Notes: generated by a model not told the origin, from the sequence alone. Positions 10,312-20,796 are shown, numbered from the stretch's first letter. The stretch: DNA of 57,500 nt from Mesostigma viride (GCA_009746045.1 RPFO01000022.1:4420702-4478201), one strand, 5' to 3'. A program made the numbers and translations.

Positions 10312-11938
10312 CACCCACCCACACACACACGTTAGGCCACGAAGTAAGTAGTTAGTAACCTATATACGTCCAGCCCCAGCCTAGGGGAATACAGCAGTAG
10401 TGTAGCATAGTTAGACAGTGGCCTTGTACATGCCCGCCTACTACAGGCACTATACCCGCTTAGGCCTAGCCTTTTTAGTCATGTACATGTGTGCCTATGA
10501 CGGGCCACCCTCCAGATGATGCCTAGCTTTATATAATTATGCAGTGCCCATGCAGGGAGTAACTCTCTGCTGAGACGCCATTGAATTAAATTGACTTGTA
10601 ACATAACTCCGTTGGGAGTATATGTAGCACATAGCCCCTGATGTACATGTGTGCCTATGATGAGCCACACTCCAGACGATGCCTAGCCTTATTTAGTAAT
10701 GTTGTGCCCATGCAGGGAGTCACTCCCTGCTGAGAAGCCATGCCATAGCTCTTGTATAGCCATGATGATCTCCCCCCTCACAGGCATGCTCCCCCCTTAC
10801 CCGGGCATAGCGTGATAGACCATGAGGGTGCGGGTGCTCTGGTGCACCTATAGCAAGTGTCGTTTACATTCCCACCCTGGCAGGAAGTAGCTTAGAATGT
10901 ATTATATGCTCATATGCCCCTTCTCAGGGCTATGTGCTACATATACTCCCAACGGAGGTATGTTCCTAATTAATTAATTAATTAATTAATAGCCCCTGAG
11001 AGGGGGGCGTATGGCCTATCATACATCCTAACCTACTTCCTGCAAGGGTGGGGATGTAAAGGACCCTTGCTCTAGGTGCACCAGGGCACCCGCACCCTCA
11101 TGGTCTATCACGTACGCTATGCCCGGGTAAGGGGGGGCCTGTCATGGGGGGGAAGATCAGCATAGCTATACAAAAGCTAGGGCATGGCGTCTCAGCAGAG
11201 AGTTACTCCCTGCACGGGCACAACATAACTAAATAAAGCTGAGACGCCATGCCCTAGCTTTTTGTATAGCTATGCGAATCTTCCCCCCCATGACAGGCTC
11301 CCCCTTCGCTGGGCGTAGCTCGAAGATCACGGGGATGCACGTGCCCTGGTGCACCTAGAGCAAGGGTCGTTTACATCCCCACCCTTGCAGGAAGTATCTT
11401 AGGATGTATGATAGGCCATACGCCCCCCTCTCAGGGGCTATGTGCTACATATACTCCCAACGGAGTTATGTTACAATTCAATACGTCAGCCACCTACTAC
11501 ATCTTAATAGTCAACATCAGGCGCCGCGCCTGGCCAGCCTTGCAAACATGTTCATAGCCCTGCCGACGCTAGCCCTACCATGCACAAGCAGCTTTTCCTA
11601 GGTTTCTCCCACTAGAAACCCCGTACGTGGCCTGCTCCCCAGGTGTACAGTTCCTGGCACAACCTGCACGACCGTACTCCGTGTATGTATTCATCAATTA
11701 ATTAATTAACAGACACGTGACCGCGTCACGTGAGCATAGGTCCCCGGTGGGAGGGGAACATGGGACGGGACGGATGACCAGTGTACGCTATCTAGGTCCC
11801 AGTTACAGGGGTGTGGGCACCGCGGCCCGATTCGCTATGAATGCCAGACTTGGCCACACGCGGAGCCCCCCCCACAGGCTTGTTGGGGGTGGTCTCCTTC
11901 ATCACTACCTATACAGGTAATCAATTCATCCTTACAAG
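10312..11938. repeat. Spacer of palindrome 2, filled with fold-back repeats
   Basis: No gene is visible. The spacer has a tandem pair of about 145 bp units (near 10,475-10,620 and 10,625-10,745, sharing GTACATGTGTGCCTATGA and CCATGCAGGGAGT) and a long fold-back (10,981-11,441). It also has several copies of a terminal motif CTCCCAACGGAG next to GTGCTACATATA (about 10,611, 10,930 and 11,440), TTAATTAA runs, and a stretch near 11,523-11,608 that recurs at 49,542-49,622. It looks like nested insertions of related miniature elements. Confidence 0.75.
10981..11441. mobile_element. Fold-back (MITE-like) element of about 460 bp
   Basis: The left end AGCCCCTGAGAGGGGGGCGT at 10,985 is matched by its reverse complement ending near 11,441. 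The two halves pair almost throughout, including the segments around GCTAGGGCATGGCGTCTCAG at 11,180 and its mirror at about 11,242. The centre is near 11,212. It is flanked on the left by a (TTAA)n run and bounded by the CTCCCAACGGAG motif on the right. A diverged, partly deleted relative lies at about 10,611-10,960. Confidence 0.75.
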
Positions 11939-13945
11939 GGGGGGGGGGTTGAGTTTGGGGTGAAAAGGGGGTGAAAACGAGGTCAGAAAGGGGTGAAAAA
12001 TTCACGCCTGTCTCGGCACAAGTTATCATTCAGACTAGAGCGGCAAAAGGGGGGTGAAAAAGGGGTGAATACAACGTTAGCTCCTTCTCAGCGCGGGTGA
12101 AAAGGGGTCATGATCAATCCTCCGCATGGGACCGACGTTTAACCCCCCTTTCAACGTACGCACCCCCCTCTTGCCCAAGTCGTCGCCAATCGGGTCTGTC
12201 CCCGGCCGGGCTTCCCCGACAATCAGGTGCGCCCCAGCAACAATCAGGTGCGCCCCATTAACTCCAACCACTGGGGACCCGGGGTGGGGGGGGTCACGGG
12301 TGGGGGGCGGGGGGGTCCAACGCCGTGTGGGGCGGCCGCCTGGTACCAGGGGTCGGTAGGGGCGGAAGGTTGTGAATTCCAGCCGGTGGGACGCACACGT
12401 GGACGATCCGGCTGCCTTAGTGCCCAGCCCTGACGGGCAGACCGAACAGTCCCCGTCACGGCGGGGCAAGCTACCATGTAGTGCTCTGGGATGCGGTCAC
12501 CGTCAGAATCAACTAGGTCATACAATTGACCCTCCACTATTTGGTATGCAGTAGTGTGGCCGGCGTCCCACTCGCCATCCTCCTTCCGCCAGTAGAAGGA
12601 GGCAATTACTCGCAATTGGACGACCAACGTCGCGACCCGCTGTTTCTCCGTCTGGTGCAGCGAATTAGTCTTCAGCAAGACAGTCAGGCACTTGTATAGC
12701 TTGTGCAGCGCGGTGCGGATGATCCCGTCTCGGCTGCCGCCGAACCTCTTTCGCTCGATGCCGCCCACCAGGCATGGGATATTGGGGTCTGGCAGACAGC
12801 TTGTCAGGCCGTTGCACGGATCCCACACGCTGCAGTAAAAAAACGCAATTGCCACGGTGATCAAGGAGACAGCCGCAGGTTGTTAGTTATCCCAACCCTG
12901 GCTCATGGTCGTCAACTGACCGGTTTATGCCGAGCATCGCCTGAATATATCACTCGCTGAAAAGGTTGCCACTAGTTTGTCCATACCGGCTACATTGCCG
13001 CATAGGGCCCTATCTATAGTACGGGATTTATTGACACTCGAAAACAGCACCGCGGGGTAACATCCCATCGTCGACGCCAGCTGCCGGCGGAGAAGAAAGT
13101 ATCGACGACAACGGCTGCGGCATTAATTACCTGCAGGCCTTGAACGCGATGAGTAACTCGTACACGTAGAGGCGATCCGGCCACTCGTCGCGAGAAAACG
13201 CCCACGCATCGTGGACGAGCAGGTCCAAGCCGGTTTGAAACAGTACCCTGGCCCATGCCCGAGCTCTAGTGCGAGCTCAAGCCCTGGTAATACGTAAGGG
13301 GTCCCAGGTGGCCATCGCATATATATATATATATGCGTATATCCTCGGGTGGGAACGTCGCCCACTAGACTTACAAAATATCGATGCCCGGTGCACTCGC
13401 GGCCGATCAGACAAAGCGGCAATTGTGTATTCCCAGCACTATCGTCGTTGTTGCCGCTTAATTGGTGCTATGCAGTGATGTAATCTCGTTGGTGAAAGCT
13501 TCGCGCTTCTGAATCGGCCCTAGTCAAATCGTGGCGATGATTGTCTTGGAAAAGTAAGCATGTGCAACCGTCCGCGAACCCGGACTCTGGCTTCAGCTTA
13601 GACATAGGACAAAGGACACGTGAGGGTCGGGGCACGTGGCAATGCTGGGTGAACCATCGCAAGCAAGCTGCGTGTCACAGGACCGACTGTCACTTGGATG
13701 GTCAGTATCGGTAAGACGGTGCCAAGAAAGTCACAGGACGTGGTTACTGTCAGACCTGCAGCCCCGGGATGCACGGATACTTGTCAAGACGGGCGAGGCC
13801 GGTTCGTTGCCGTCGTCGTCGGACAGACCGCCGTCCGACAGTGTGGGGTGGTTGCACTTTTCCCGTGGCAGCGCAGAGCAACGTCGCGGGACTGTCCATT
13901 TCCGCGCCCGGATGATGGTCCCGACACGGCCTCGTCTCGACTCCG
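11939..13945. repeat. Palindrome 2, right arm, inner part
   Basis: Reverse complement of about 8,325-10,311. It continues after the inserted element at 19,642-20,796. It carries the second B2 copy and the upstream region of B1. Confidence 0.92.
12244..13264 (-). CDS. B2 (right copy): unrecognised spliced gene, partial at the 5' end
   Basis: This mirror copy of the left-arm B2 has the same structure. The upstream exon ends at 13131, the intron is 301 bp (13130-12830), and the downstream exon runs 12829-12244. Both splice sites and the reading phase are preserved. The protein is nearly identical, differing mainly in the Pro-rich tail (GPPRPPPVTPPTPG here, GPPAPTRDPPTPG in the left arm), consistent with a short indel in a G/C run. 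The 5' limit is as uncertain as in the other copy. Confidence 0.6.
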
Positions 13946-13990
13946 CATAGCAATACCCCACCACACTCATCGAAAATGGCTGTGTTTGAG
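13946..13990 (+). repeat. Left terminal inverted repeat of the 5.7 kb element
   Basis: 45 bp, identical to the reverse complement of 19597-19641. Similarity decays just inside, with only patches such as CCGGTTC shared. Confidence 0.95.
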
Positions 13991-14751
13991 ACCCCCCGAA
14001 AAACACCGGTTCCATCAAGGTACATTAACTTTGTTCGTCCGATTTCGGCCGTTTTTTCCATCGACGCACCTGGCTTCGAGTTCAAACCTTACTTCGAACC
14101 TACTTCAGATCCGGACTTAATTACCTCGGATCAAAACGGGAGGGAAAACGGTTAAAAAGGGTAGAAAAACGGAAACCAACGGATCGAAACGGAAACGTGA
14201 CCGGGACGAACTGACTGACAGACCGGGGGTTACAGGGGCGGACACGCGACGGTCACTGCCGGTTACGAGCTGGGCATTACAGTGACCGAGACTCGGAGGT
14301 CGTCATCTCGATTTTTCCCGCGACACCACAGACGAAAACGACGAAAACACCCATGGCGGTCGAGTATCAGCTAGCGTTTTGAAACTTGCGTCACTGCAGC
14401 CGCTCGAGGTGTCAAAACGAAGCTTACATCACGGTTAATCCATGGAATAATTTTGGAATGATAAGAGCTGTGATTGCGACGAGGGAATAGAACGGGACAA
14501 ATTGTTTTTTGCAGCGCACCATTTTTTTCGCGAAAACCAGATTTCTCGGTGGTACGTGTCTAAAAGTCCTGGTTACGAGAGGAGATGAAAATCCCGGCAC
14601 GATAGCTCAGATTATGCGTTACAATATCCCCGAAAACGTTAGTGTTTTCGTTTTCTGAGTTTCGCTTTTTATTCTCCGGCATTCGCCTGAATAAATATGG
14701 GGTGCGAAATCCGTCTGTTTCTTGCTTCGTACAATACATGTCTTTGTCGTC

Positions 14752-15194
14752 AGATAATTAGCTCTTTAGGCTATGCCCGACCTTCCTGTACTGCCCAGCC
14801 TGCGGCAATAAGCCAGCAGGACATATGGCGTGCCCAAGATTCCGCGCAAACGTCGCTAATGGTCTTCCGAATGTGCAGTAAGTGCGGTAAAAGCTGCGAA
14901 AATTGCTTATTATGCCTGTAGAAAGCTCTTTGCGACCGTGTTTTCCAAGCGAGTTCATTGTTCCTTTGACGCTAGATACAAAAGGCAAAGGGGGTCGTCA
15001 TTTTTTATTAGTCGGCAATGCGGTTTCGAGATGTGATGGGTCGGGCAGACGACCTCGCCATTACCCGCTGGGCTCACGCTTCGCATCTCCCGGCAGCCAT
15101 AAAGAAGCGCAGATTAAGCGAGGTGAGCGAGCTAGAGGTCCCAGAGTCGTTGCTAAGGCAAGGCAGCTTCTCAAAGGGTAGAGAGCTGGATTAA
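14752..15194 (+). CDS. Possible spliced ORF with a zinc-knuckle-like motif
   Basis: One segment near 14,773-14,880 reads CPTFLYCPACGNKPAGHMAC. Its CPACG-x4-GH-x2-C spacing resembles, but does not match, a retroviral-type zinc knuckle. It reaches a GTGCAGTAAGT that could be a splice donor. A TTTTTTATTAG acceptor at 15,011 precedes a frame from 15,012 to the stop at 15,194, reading SAMRFRDVMGRADDLAITRW, HASHLPAAIKKRRLSEVSEL and EVPESLLRQGSFSKGRELD. The second piece looks convincingly coding. Joining the two needs the weaker GTGCAG donor for the phase to fit, so the model is tentative. No family was recognised. Confidence 0.3.
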
Positions 15195-15439
15195 TAAGAC
15201 TTTCTCAAGGGCATTATGCAGTGGTTATTGCCACCTTGTCCAGATATTTGCCCTTGTCTTTCTGATTTATATACTGTTTCAAAGAGGGAAAGGAGAACGT
15301 TTGCGACGTTGTTTCTCATTCATTACTATGAAGAAAATGCCTTTGCAATTGCTTACAACGAGATGGAAGCTGCCTCATGCAAATTAGCCAGGCAATGCAA
15401 GTGATGCAAGGTGAGGCCATGCATGGCTGATATTGCCTT

Positions 15440-16720
15440 CATGCGTGAGTTGAGCAGGTGGCTGGCTGGGCGTGTGGCTGGCTAGGTGAGCGGGGCGTTT
15501 ATGGGGGGTTGCGATGGTGCGGGCATGCGAGGGCAAATGGGCGGGCTCATGCCTGGCTGGTTTGGGTGTTGGGTAGTTAGGTGGTTCGGTAATTGGGTTG
15601 TCGAGTGGTTAGGTGGTTGTGTTGCTGGGTGACTGGTTGGTTGGTTGGTTGGTTGGTTGGTTGGTTGGTTGGTTGGTTGCCCAGGAAGTCTTGTGTGGGA
15701 GGCTTAGGCTATAGATGCTTCAAGGGATGCCTAGGCGTAGGTGGGTTCAATGGCAGGTGGCTGGCTGAAAGGTGAATGCCTTAGTTAATGGCTGGCCGAG
15801 TAGCTGGGAGCACAGGCAGCTGGAGAGGGTGGCTGGCTGGCTGGCTGGTCATGGTGGGTGGATGAGTACAAGGGTGGTCGGTCATAGGTAGATGTCCAGG
15901 TGGCTGGGTGATTGATAGGCTTTGGGGACTGCGAAGTGGGTGGGTTGTTGGATTCGTGAGTGAAACAATGGCACGGTATTGAGGGTGGTGGGTTGGTGGT
16001 TGGTTGGTTAGGGATGCGTGTGGGTGGGTGGGTTGGTGGGTAGGCCATTGGTGGTTGGTGGCTGGTGGATGTGTAGATGACTATGTAAGTGGGTGGGCGA
16101 AGGGACGGGTAGATGGACGGGTGCGCGCACAGATATGGATGCGTGGATGGGTTTATGGTTGGGACCGTCTCACCTATCGCGGGTGAAGGGCTGTGCACGT
16201 TGGGGGTGAGGTAGGTGGGTGGGTGGCTGAGAAAATGCATGTGTGGGTGGGTCAGTGGGTGGGTCAGTGGGTATAAGGGTGTGGGGGCAGTGAGTGGTTG
16301 AGTGGGTACTTGTGGGTGCGTGGGTGGGTCAAGGGTGGGCGGCCGCATGGGTGCATGTGGGGCCAGCTGGCTGGGTGTTTAGGCGGTTGGGTGATTGGGT
16401 GGTTGGCTCATTGGATGGGTGAATGCCTCCTTATTACCTGATTGGTATGTGGGTTGCGCAGGTGCCTTGGTGGGTGGGTGGATGTCCAAGTGGGTTGGTG
16501 GGTGGTTGGGTGTCTAGGTGCACGCGTGGTTATAAAAGGTGGGTTAGCACGTGCGCAGCTGGCTGGGTGGGTGGGTCACTGGGTGGGTGGACGGGTGGGT
16601 GTCTAGGTGTACGGGCACGCGAGTGTGTGAGTAGTTGTGTGGGTGGGTGGCCAGGTGGCCACATGGGTGGGCGACTGCATGGGTGGCTCGGTGCGCACAA
16701 AGTGCAAGTGATGGAGACAT
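15440..16720. repeat. GGTG/GGTT-rich simple-sequence region
   Basis: Degenerate tetranucleotide repeats built from GGTT, GGTG and GGCT (for example seven or more GGTT units at 15,630-15,675). Open frames through it are compositional and not credible as genes. Confidence 0.85.
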
Positions 16721-16961
16721 GGGATATTCCAATGCCGTATCATGTGAGCATACGCCCGATTTCTGGCCTGCGCTGGTTGTCTCCTTGATAATAGTAATAT
16801 ATCTGGTTGTCTCCTTGATATAAGGCCTGCATGCAATCTAAGCTCAATTACTAATCTGAGTTGATATACATGATTCCAAGTTTCAGTTAGTGTGAGTCAC
16901 GAGTTACACTCCTGTGTCAAAGATGCTAAATAATACTGAGCACTACCACCCATTACATTAA

Positions 16962-17194
16962 ATTAAATTAAATTAAAACATGACTCCATTGGGAGATCAT
17001 GTAGCACATATTCCCGTGGATGGATGGAGGGGGGACAAAGCCGCGAAACCGAACTAATCTAACTCTAAGCTAATCTAATCTAGAAAACCCTACCTATTCT
17101 ACTCAGCAAAGCGCCCCTTCCGCTTGGGGGGTGGGGGCTTGCCCACAGGGGCGGGCGTATGAGCCTGGACAATGGTCTTCCACCTCCTCTTGTC
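16962..17194 (-). repeat. Repeat family copy 1, with a conserved Lys/Pro-rich C-terminal coding segment
   Basis: This copy and 17,577-17,827 are direct repeats. They share an outer motif (AACATG, CTCC, TTGGGAG, TGTAGCACATA), a block of TAATCTA units, and a coding-like segment on the minus strand. Here that segment (17,194-17,099) reads DKRRWKTIVQAHTPAPVGK then PPPPKRKGRFAE and a TAG stop, preceded by a possible acceptor GCATGCAG. Differences from copy 2 keep the frame and leave most residues the same or similar. The family probably derives from a protein-coding element whose 3' end is seen twice. Confidence 0.55.
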
Positions 17195-17576
17195 CTGCAT
17201 GCTACCACCAATAACATCGGAATAGCCAATGTCCATGAATAAAAAATAAATGAATAAGTATAATAAATGAATGTCCAGGCATAGTTGTCTCACTTCATGA
17301 ATGAACGGAGATATGTTCCTAATTTAATTTTTTAATTTTAATATCAATGACACGGCATATTTTGAAAGCCAACATGAATTGAGAATGAACGGTTGTACCA
17401 ATGCATGGTAATGCTAGCGCTGTCCGCTACTCAACCACTAATGGCCAACCATCATGGTTTTACGAATGGCATGGAAGTTCTGCTAGTCAACCATGAATGG
17501 CCTAACATTTCCACAATCACTGCATACCACCTAGCTAACTAACTAAATAATACATGAAGAGAGCTAGGGTAGAGAG

Positions 17577-17827
17577 CTTAGACTAAATTAAATTAAAATT
17601 AAATTATAACATGCCTCCGTTGGGAGATCATGTAGCACATATTCCATGATGGATGGTGGAGTGGAGAGAGCCGCGTAATCTAACTAACCTAACGCTAATC
17701 TACCTAGTCTAGAAAAATCCTAACTACCCTACTCATCAAAACGCCTCCTCCTCTTGGGGGGAGGTGGCTTGCCCACAGGGTCGGGCGTGTGAGCCTTGAC
17801 AATCTTCTGCCACCGCGTCTTGTTATC
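17577..17827 (-). repeat. Repeat family copy 2, with the same C-terminal coding segment
   Basis: Here the minus-strand segment (17,827-17,729) reads DNKTRWQKIVKAHTPDPVGK then PPPPKRRRRFDE and a TAG stop, aligning residue by residue with copy 1. The non-coding flank with CCGTTGGGAGATCATGTAGC matches the ends of repeats in the palindrome spacer near 10,611 and 11,440. Confidence 0.55.
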
Positions 17828-18074
17828 AAGGATCGAGACAACAAGTCCTGTTATGCTTAGACTAGAGTTGGCTTGATGTCGTAGATAGATTAGACCGGTA
17901 GGATTGTGTGTCCCCACCCATCCATCCATCGGGGACAGAGTTCCATTATACGTAATACGCGGTTATACGCACAGGGTCCGTATAAAGTATAACACGGTAT
18001 AATACGGTGTAGTACACGATCGTACGTGACCACTAGATTTGATGGTTTTCAGGGCTGTTTCAACCATTTCTCAC

Positions 18075-18838
18075 TCACTGACATGTTTGTGACACTAATA
18101 AGCATAGAATACACAGTTGGCTCACTGGCTCACTGCCCTACAAGGAACATATGATTTTACTGTCGTTCAACAAAGTAACCATACACGCATGCCGCATGGA
18201 GTCTAGTATCGCTGGACCCACGATAAAACATCGCACACATGCACGTTGAAGACACTTACCATGCAAAGAAATACTCATTCATGCAATATATAGGCAAATA
18301 ATGTATGAGCCAGCTGTGCATCGTGCAAGTTGCTGCCCTTTGCAGTGAAAGCATACCGGCTCTGCCTGACCCCTGCATGCCGGTTAGCCATACCATATTG
18401 CTATACCTACTTTTTGATAGAAAAAGAAGGGCCAAGAAACTGGGGAACAAATCGAGCTTCTACAATGCTGCACAACCATGCCAATACCTGACTTCCAGAA
18501 GGTTTGCACAGCTTTGCTAGCATCAAGTAAACAAAGAAAGCTGCAGCAATGATGTCCGCAATTCTCACAGCACAGGTCCGGTATGTGCTGCAGTCACGGT
18601 GCATTGATAAATCGGCATCAACTTGGCTCATACGAGCTATCCTGAAGACTGCCTGAGCAGCCAAGGTAATCCACAAACTATCGTGGCGAATGGTTACACG
18701 AGCGGCCCTCTTTATGTATATAACAACCAAACCTTGACGGACCACTGGAACCGCGGCCGTCGTGACGCTTTGCAGTTGTAAAATATTCGAAGCCTCGGAT
18801 TCGTGAGTACACGATAAAGAATAGACACCAGAAGCCAT
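18075..18838 (-). CDS. Hypothetical three-exon gene, 175 aa, inside the 5.7 kb element
   Basis: Exon 1 (18838-18488) begins MASGVYSLSCTHESEASNIL. It includes a helical part (SLWITLAAQAVFRIARMSQV) and a hydrophobic segment IADIIAAAFFVYLMLAKL, and ends CAG before GTATTGG. Exon 2 (18373-18260) follows a GGCTAACCGGCATGCAG branch-plus-acceptor and reads GSGRAGMLSLQRAATCTMHS through NEYFFAW before a strong GTAAGT donor. Exon 3 (18137-18075) follows TTCCTTGTAG and reads GSEPVSQLCILCLLVSQTCQ then TGA. All three junctions are phase 0, which supports the model. I recognise no domain. A small membrane protein or a remnant transposase fragment are both possible. Confidence 0.4.
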
Positions 18839-19596
18839 ACAGTCTGCAAGCCTACACTAATACTAAGAAAGACCTGAGAGCCCTACAGCTGGCCTCAAGC
18901 CGTACCACTGAAGGTGCAAATGAAAGCCTGCCCCATTTTCTGACGCTTCTTAAACTGCGCATCATCGTCATGACAACCAAGGCTGCGATTCTTAATGAAA
19001 TTTTAGAGTGCCTGCCGCTTCAAATTTCAATATTCCCATAAGTTTGCTCACCTTCCAGTTAACGCTCACCTTCCTGTTAACTAGTGTCCATATCTGACCA
19101 TGTCCGAGGCAAGGGCCATAAAATTTTGCACGCCTCCCAGCGCCTCCTAAGTATTTGCACCTTAGGAATACAGTACACCCACAGTACGCCCTGTCGGCTT
19201 TGAACAAGCCATGAGGCAAGTATTCTACTCCTTTTAGGTACCCACCGAAAGTCGTATGTGAGCACGCTCGTTGCACGTTTGGCGAAATTTCCCCTTGGAT
19301 TAATATTAAAACGAGTTCGCCTTATTAGTCTCCACCTTCCCTGCCTGCCCTGCCACGGAGGCAGGTGGTCACTATAACTCGCGGTTCCATTGCACGGTTA
19401 CGGATACAGTCCATGACAACTCCTCGTACGGTGCGTGAAATCCCTCGTACGGGCGACGAAATTCCTTCATACGGTCCATGACAACATCCTACAGTTTCGG
19501 TTCTTTTAGTTTCCGTTACGCGATTTTAGGTACCGCGCTGTGGTTCGACGGTACTTGGGGACCGAAAAGGACTGAACCGGTCGCGAAAAATATACC

Positions 19597-19641
19597 CTCA
19601 AACACAGCCATTTTCGATGAGTGTGGTGGGGTATTGCTATG
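19597..19641 (-). repeat. Right terminal inverted repeat of the 5.7 kb element
   Basis: 45 bp reverse complement of 13946-13990, ending GGGGTATTGCTATG immediately before palindrome sequence TAAAGCCC. Confidence 0.95.
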
Positions 19642-20796
19642 TAAAGCCCTTGCGAGGACGTGCCGGGCATGCCGTCGCCATCGCCGAACCCCGTCGACGA
19701 AGATGTACCGCTCAGAGGGGCTCCACGAGCTATCGGTCATCCTTCCGTCTCTCGTCCCTTACTTATCCGTTCAAGACCTCCGCAAATTGACGCACGTCTT
19801 CATGACCTCCATCGACCCACTGGGGATGTACCTGGTCGACGACGTTGTGAACATCATTCGTACCCGAGTGGAGGACGCCCGGGCCGGGCTCGAGCCCGTG
19901 TCGGATCAGCTCACTGCGAGCGTGTCCCGGTCCGATTTCCCGGTCGCGCAAGCGCACGTGCTGTCCCTCGGCAGGCTTGCTGCGGCCGCGGACGTCCCGG
20001 GCGCCAGCGTCATGTCTACCACGTACGTCGTCGCGAGGGCGCTCACGCCCGGGCCGGCGTCCTCGCTGACGACGGAGCACTACAGGCTGCTAAAGTCCCT
20101 GGTGGGGTTCAACGACCCCGTCGAGGAGGCCCGAGGGGTCGAGGCGTCCTGTCAGCTGACAAGGACGTATGCCCTGGCCTGGGCGTGCCTTGACTCCCGT
20201 GACGAGCGGGTGGCGGCGAGCGCCGAGTACATCATGCTCTGCTTCGCTGGCGTGTTCGCCACTGCGTTTGGCGTCAAGAATGGCGTTCGTTTCTTCGGCA
20301 CCGTGATGGCCGCGCTCAGCGTTGCGCTCAACCGCGGGTGTCCGAGCGGCGTCCAGACCTGCTTGTGCCTGTACGCGTGCGCTGTCTCCCCGGACGGGCA
20401 ATGGGTGTCCGACGTGTACGCCGAAGTGCAGCGAGCCGCCGCCCGCGTCCCGCAGCCGTTGTACACCTCGGGGCGGTGCCTCATGCGTCTCAACGTCACC
20501 GTGCCCACCTGCCATGACCGGCTCTCCGAGGGTTTCCGGGCGTGGTTTGGCGCAATGTGGCGCGATGTGGGCGACCACACGGGCGACAATGCGGACGAGG
20601 TCATCTGTGACGTGCAGGGCTGGCTGTTGCGGAAGCCCGAGAGGACGTGGGCGTGCATCCGCTTCGCCGAGCGTGCGGGCGGGCGGGTGTTGTGCGCCGG
20701 GGCACTGCCAACGCGCGTGTTCCTGCCCTCGTGGCCGTGGTGAGCACTCCGGCAGAGCAGTGTGTGCCACTCCTGTGTTGCCTCTCCGCTTCTCCC
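19642..20796. repeat. Palindrome 2, right arm, outer part
   Basis: Continuation of the right arm beyond the inserted element; reverse complement of 7,155 to about 8,324. It ends directly against a C-rich microsatellite. Confidence 0.92.
19703..20743 (+). CDS. B1 (right copy): unrecognised 346-aa protein
   Basis: An intact duplicate of the left-arm gene with the same ATG, length and TGA stop. It differs at a few codons (EASCQLTR here, KASCQLTR in the left copy). The 5.7 kb element sits 62 bp upstream of the ATG, so this copy has lost the native upstream region it would share with B2 and may be silenced or driven from the element. The function is unknown. Confidence 0.6.
   Translation: MYRSEGLHELSVILPSLVPYLSVQDLRKLTHVFMTSIDPLGMYLVDDVVNIIRTRVEDARAGLEPVSDQLTASVSRSDFPVAQAHVLSLGRLAAAADVPGASVMSTTYVVARALTPGPASSLTTEHYRLLKSLVGFNDPVEEARGVEASCQLTRTYALAWACLDSRDERVAASAEYIMLCFAGVFATAFGVKNGVRFFGTVMAALSVALNRGCPSGVQTCLCLYACAVSPDGQWVSDVYAEVQRAAARVPQPLYTSGRCLMRLNVTVPTCHDRLSEGFRAWFGAMWRDVGDHTGDNADEVICDVQGWLLRKPERTWACIRFAERAGGRVLCAGALPTRVFLPSWPW

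Larger units (their letters stand above)
13946..19641. mobile_element. 5.7 kb element with perfect 45 bp terminal inverted repeats, inserted in palindrome 2
   Basis: The left end starts CATAGCAATACCCCA at 13946. The reverse complement of its first 45 bp ends exactly at 19641, with no mismatch. The flanks are CTCCG on the left and TAAAG on the right. The uninterrupted left arm of the palindrome reads CTCCGTAAAG at the same place, so the site is cut cleanly with no target-site duplication and no lost base. Inside are two possible genes (about 14,773-15,194 plus strand; 18,838-18,075 minus strand), a GGTG/GGTT simple repeat (15,440-16,720) and two copies of another repeat family. I see no recognisable transposase, so the superfamily is undetermined. 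It may be non-autonomous or of an unfamiliar type. Confidence 0.8.

Noticed and set aside
14590-14640. tRNA-like string with ATAGCTCAG
   Set aside because: No matching acceptor stem, anticodon arm or T-loop can be drawn around it.
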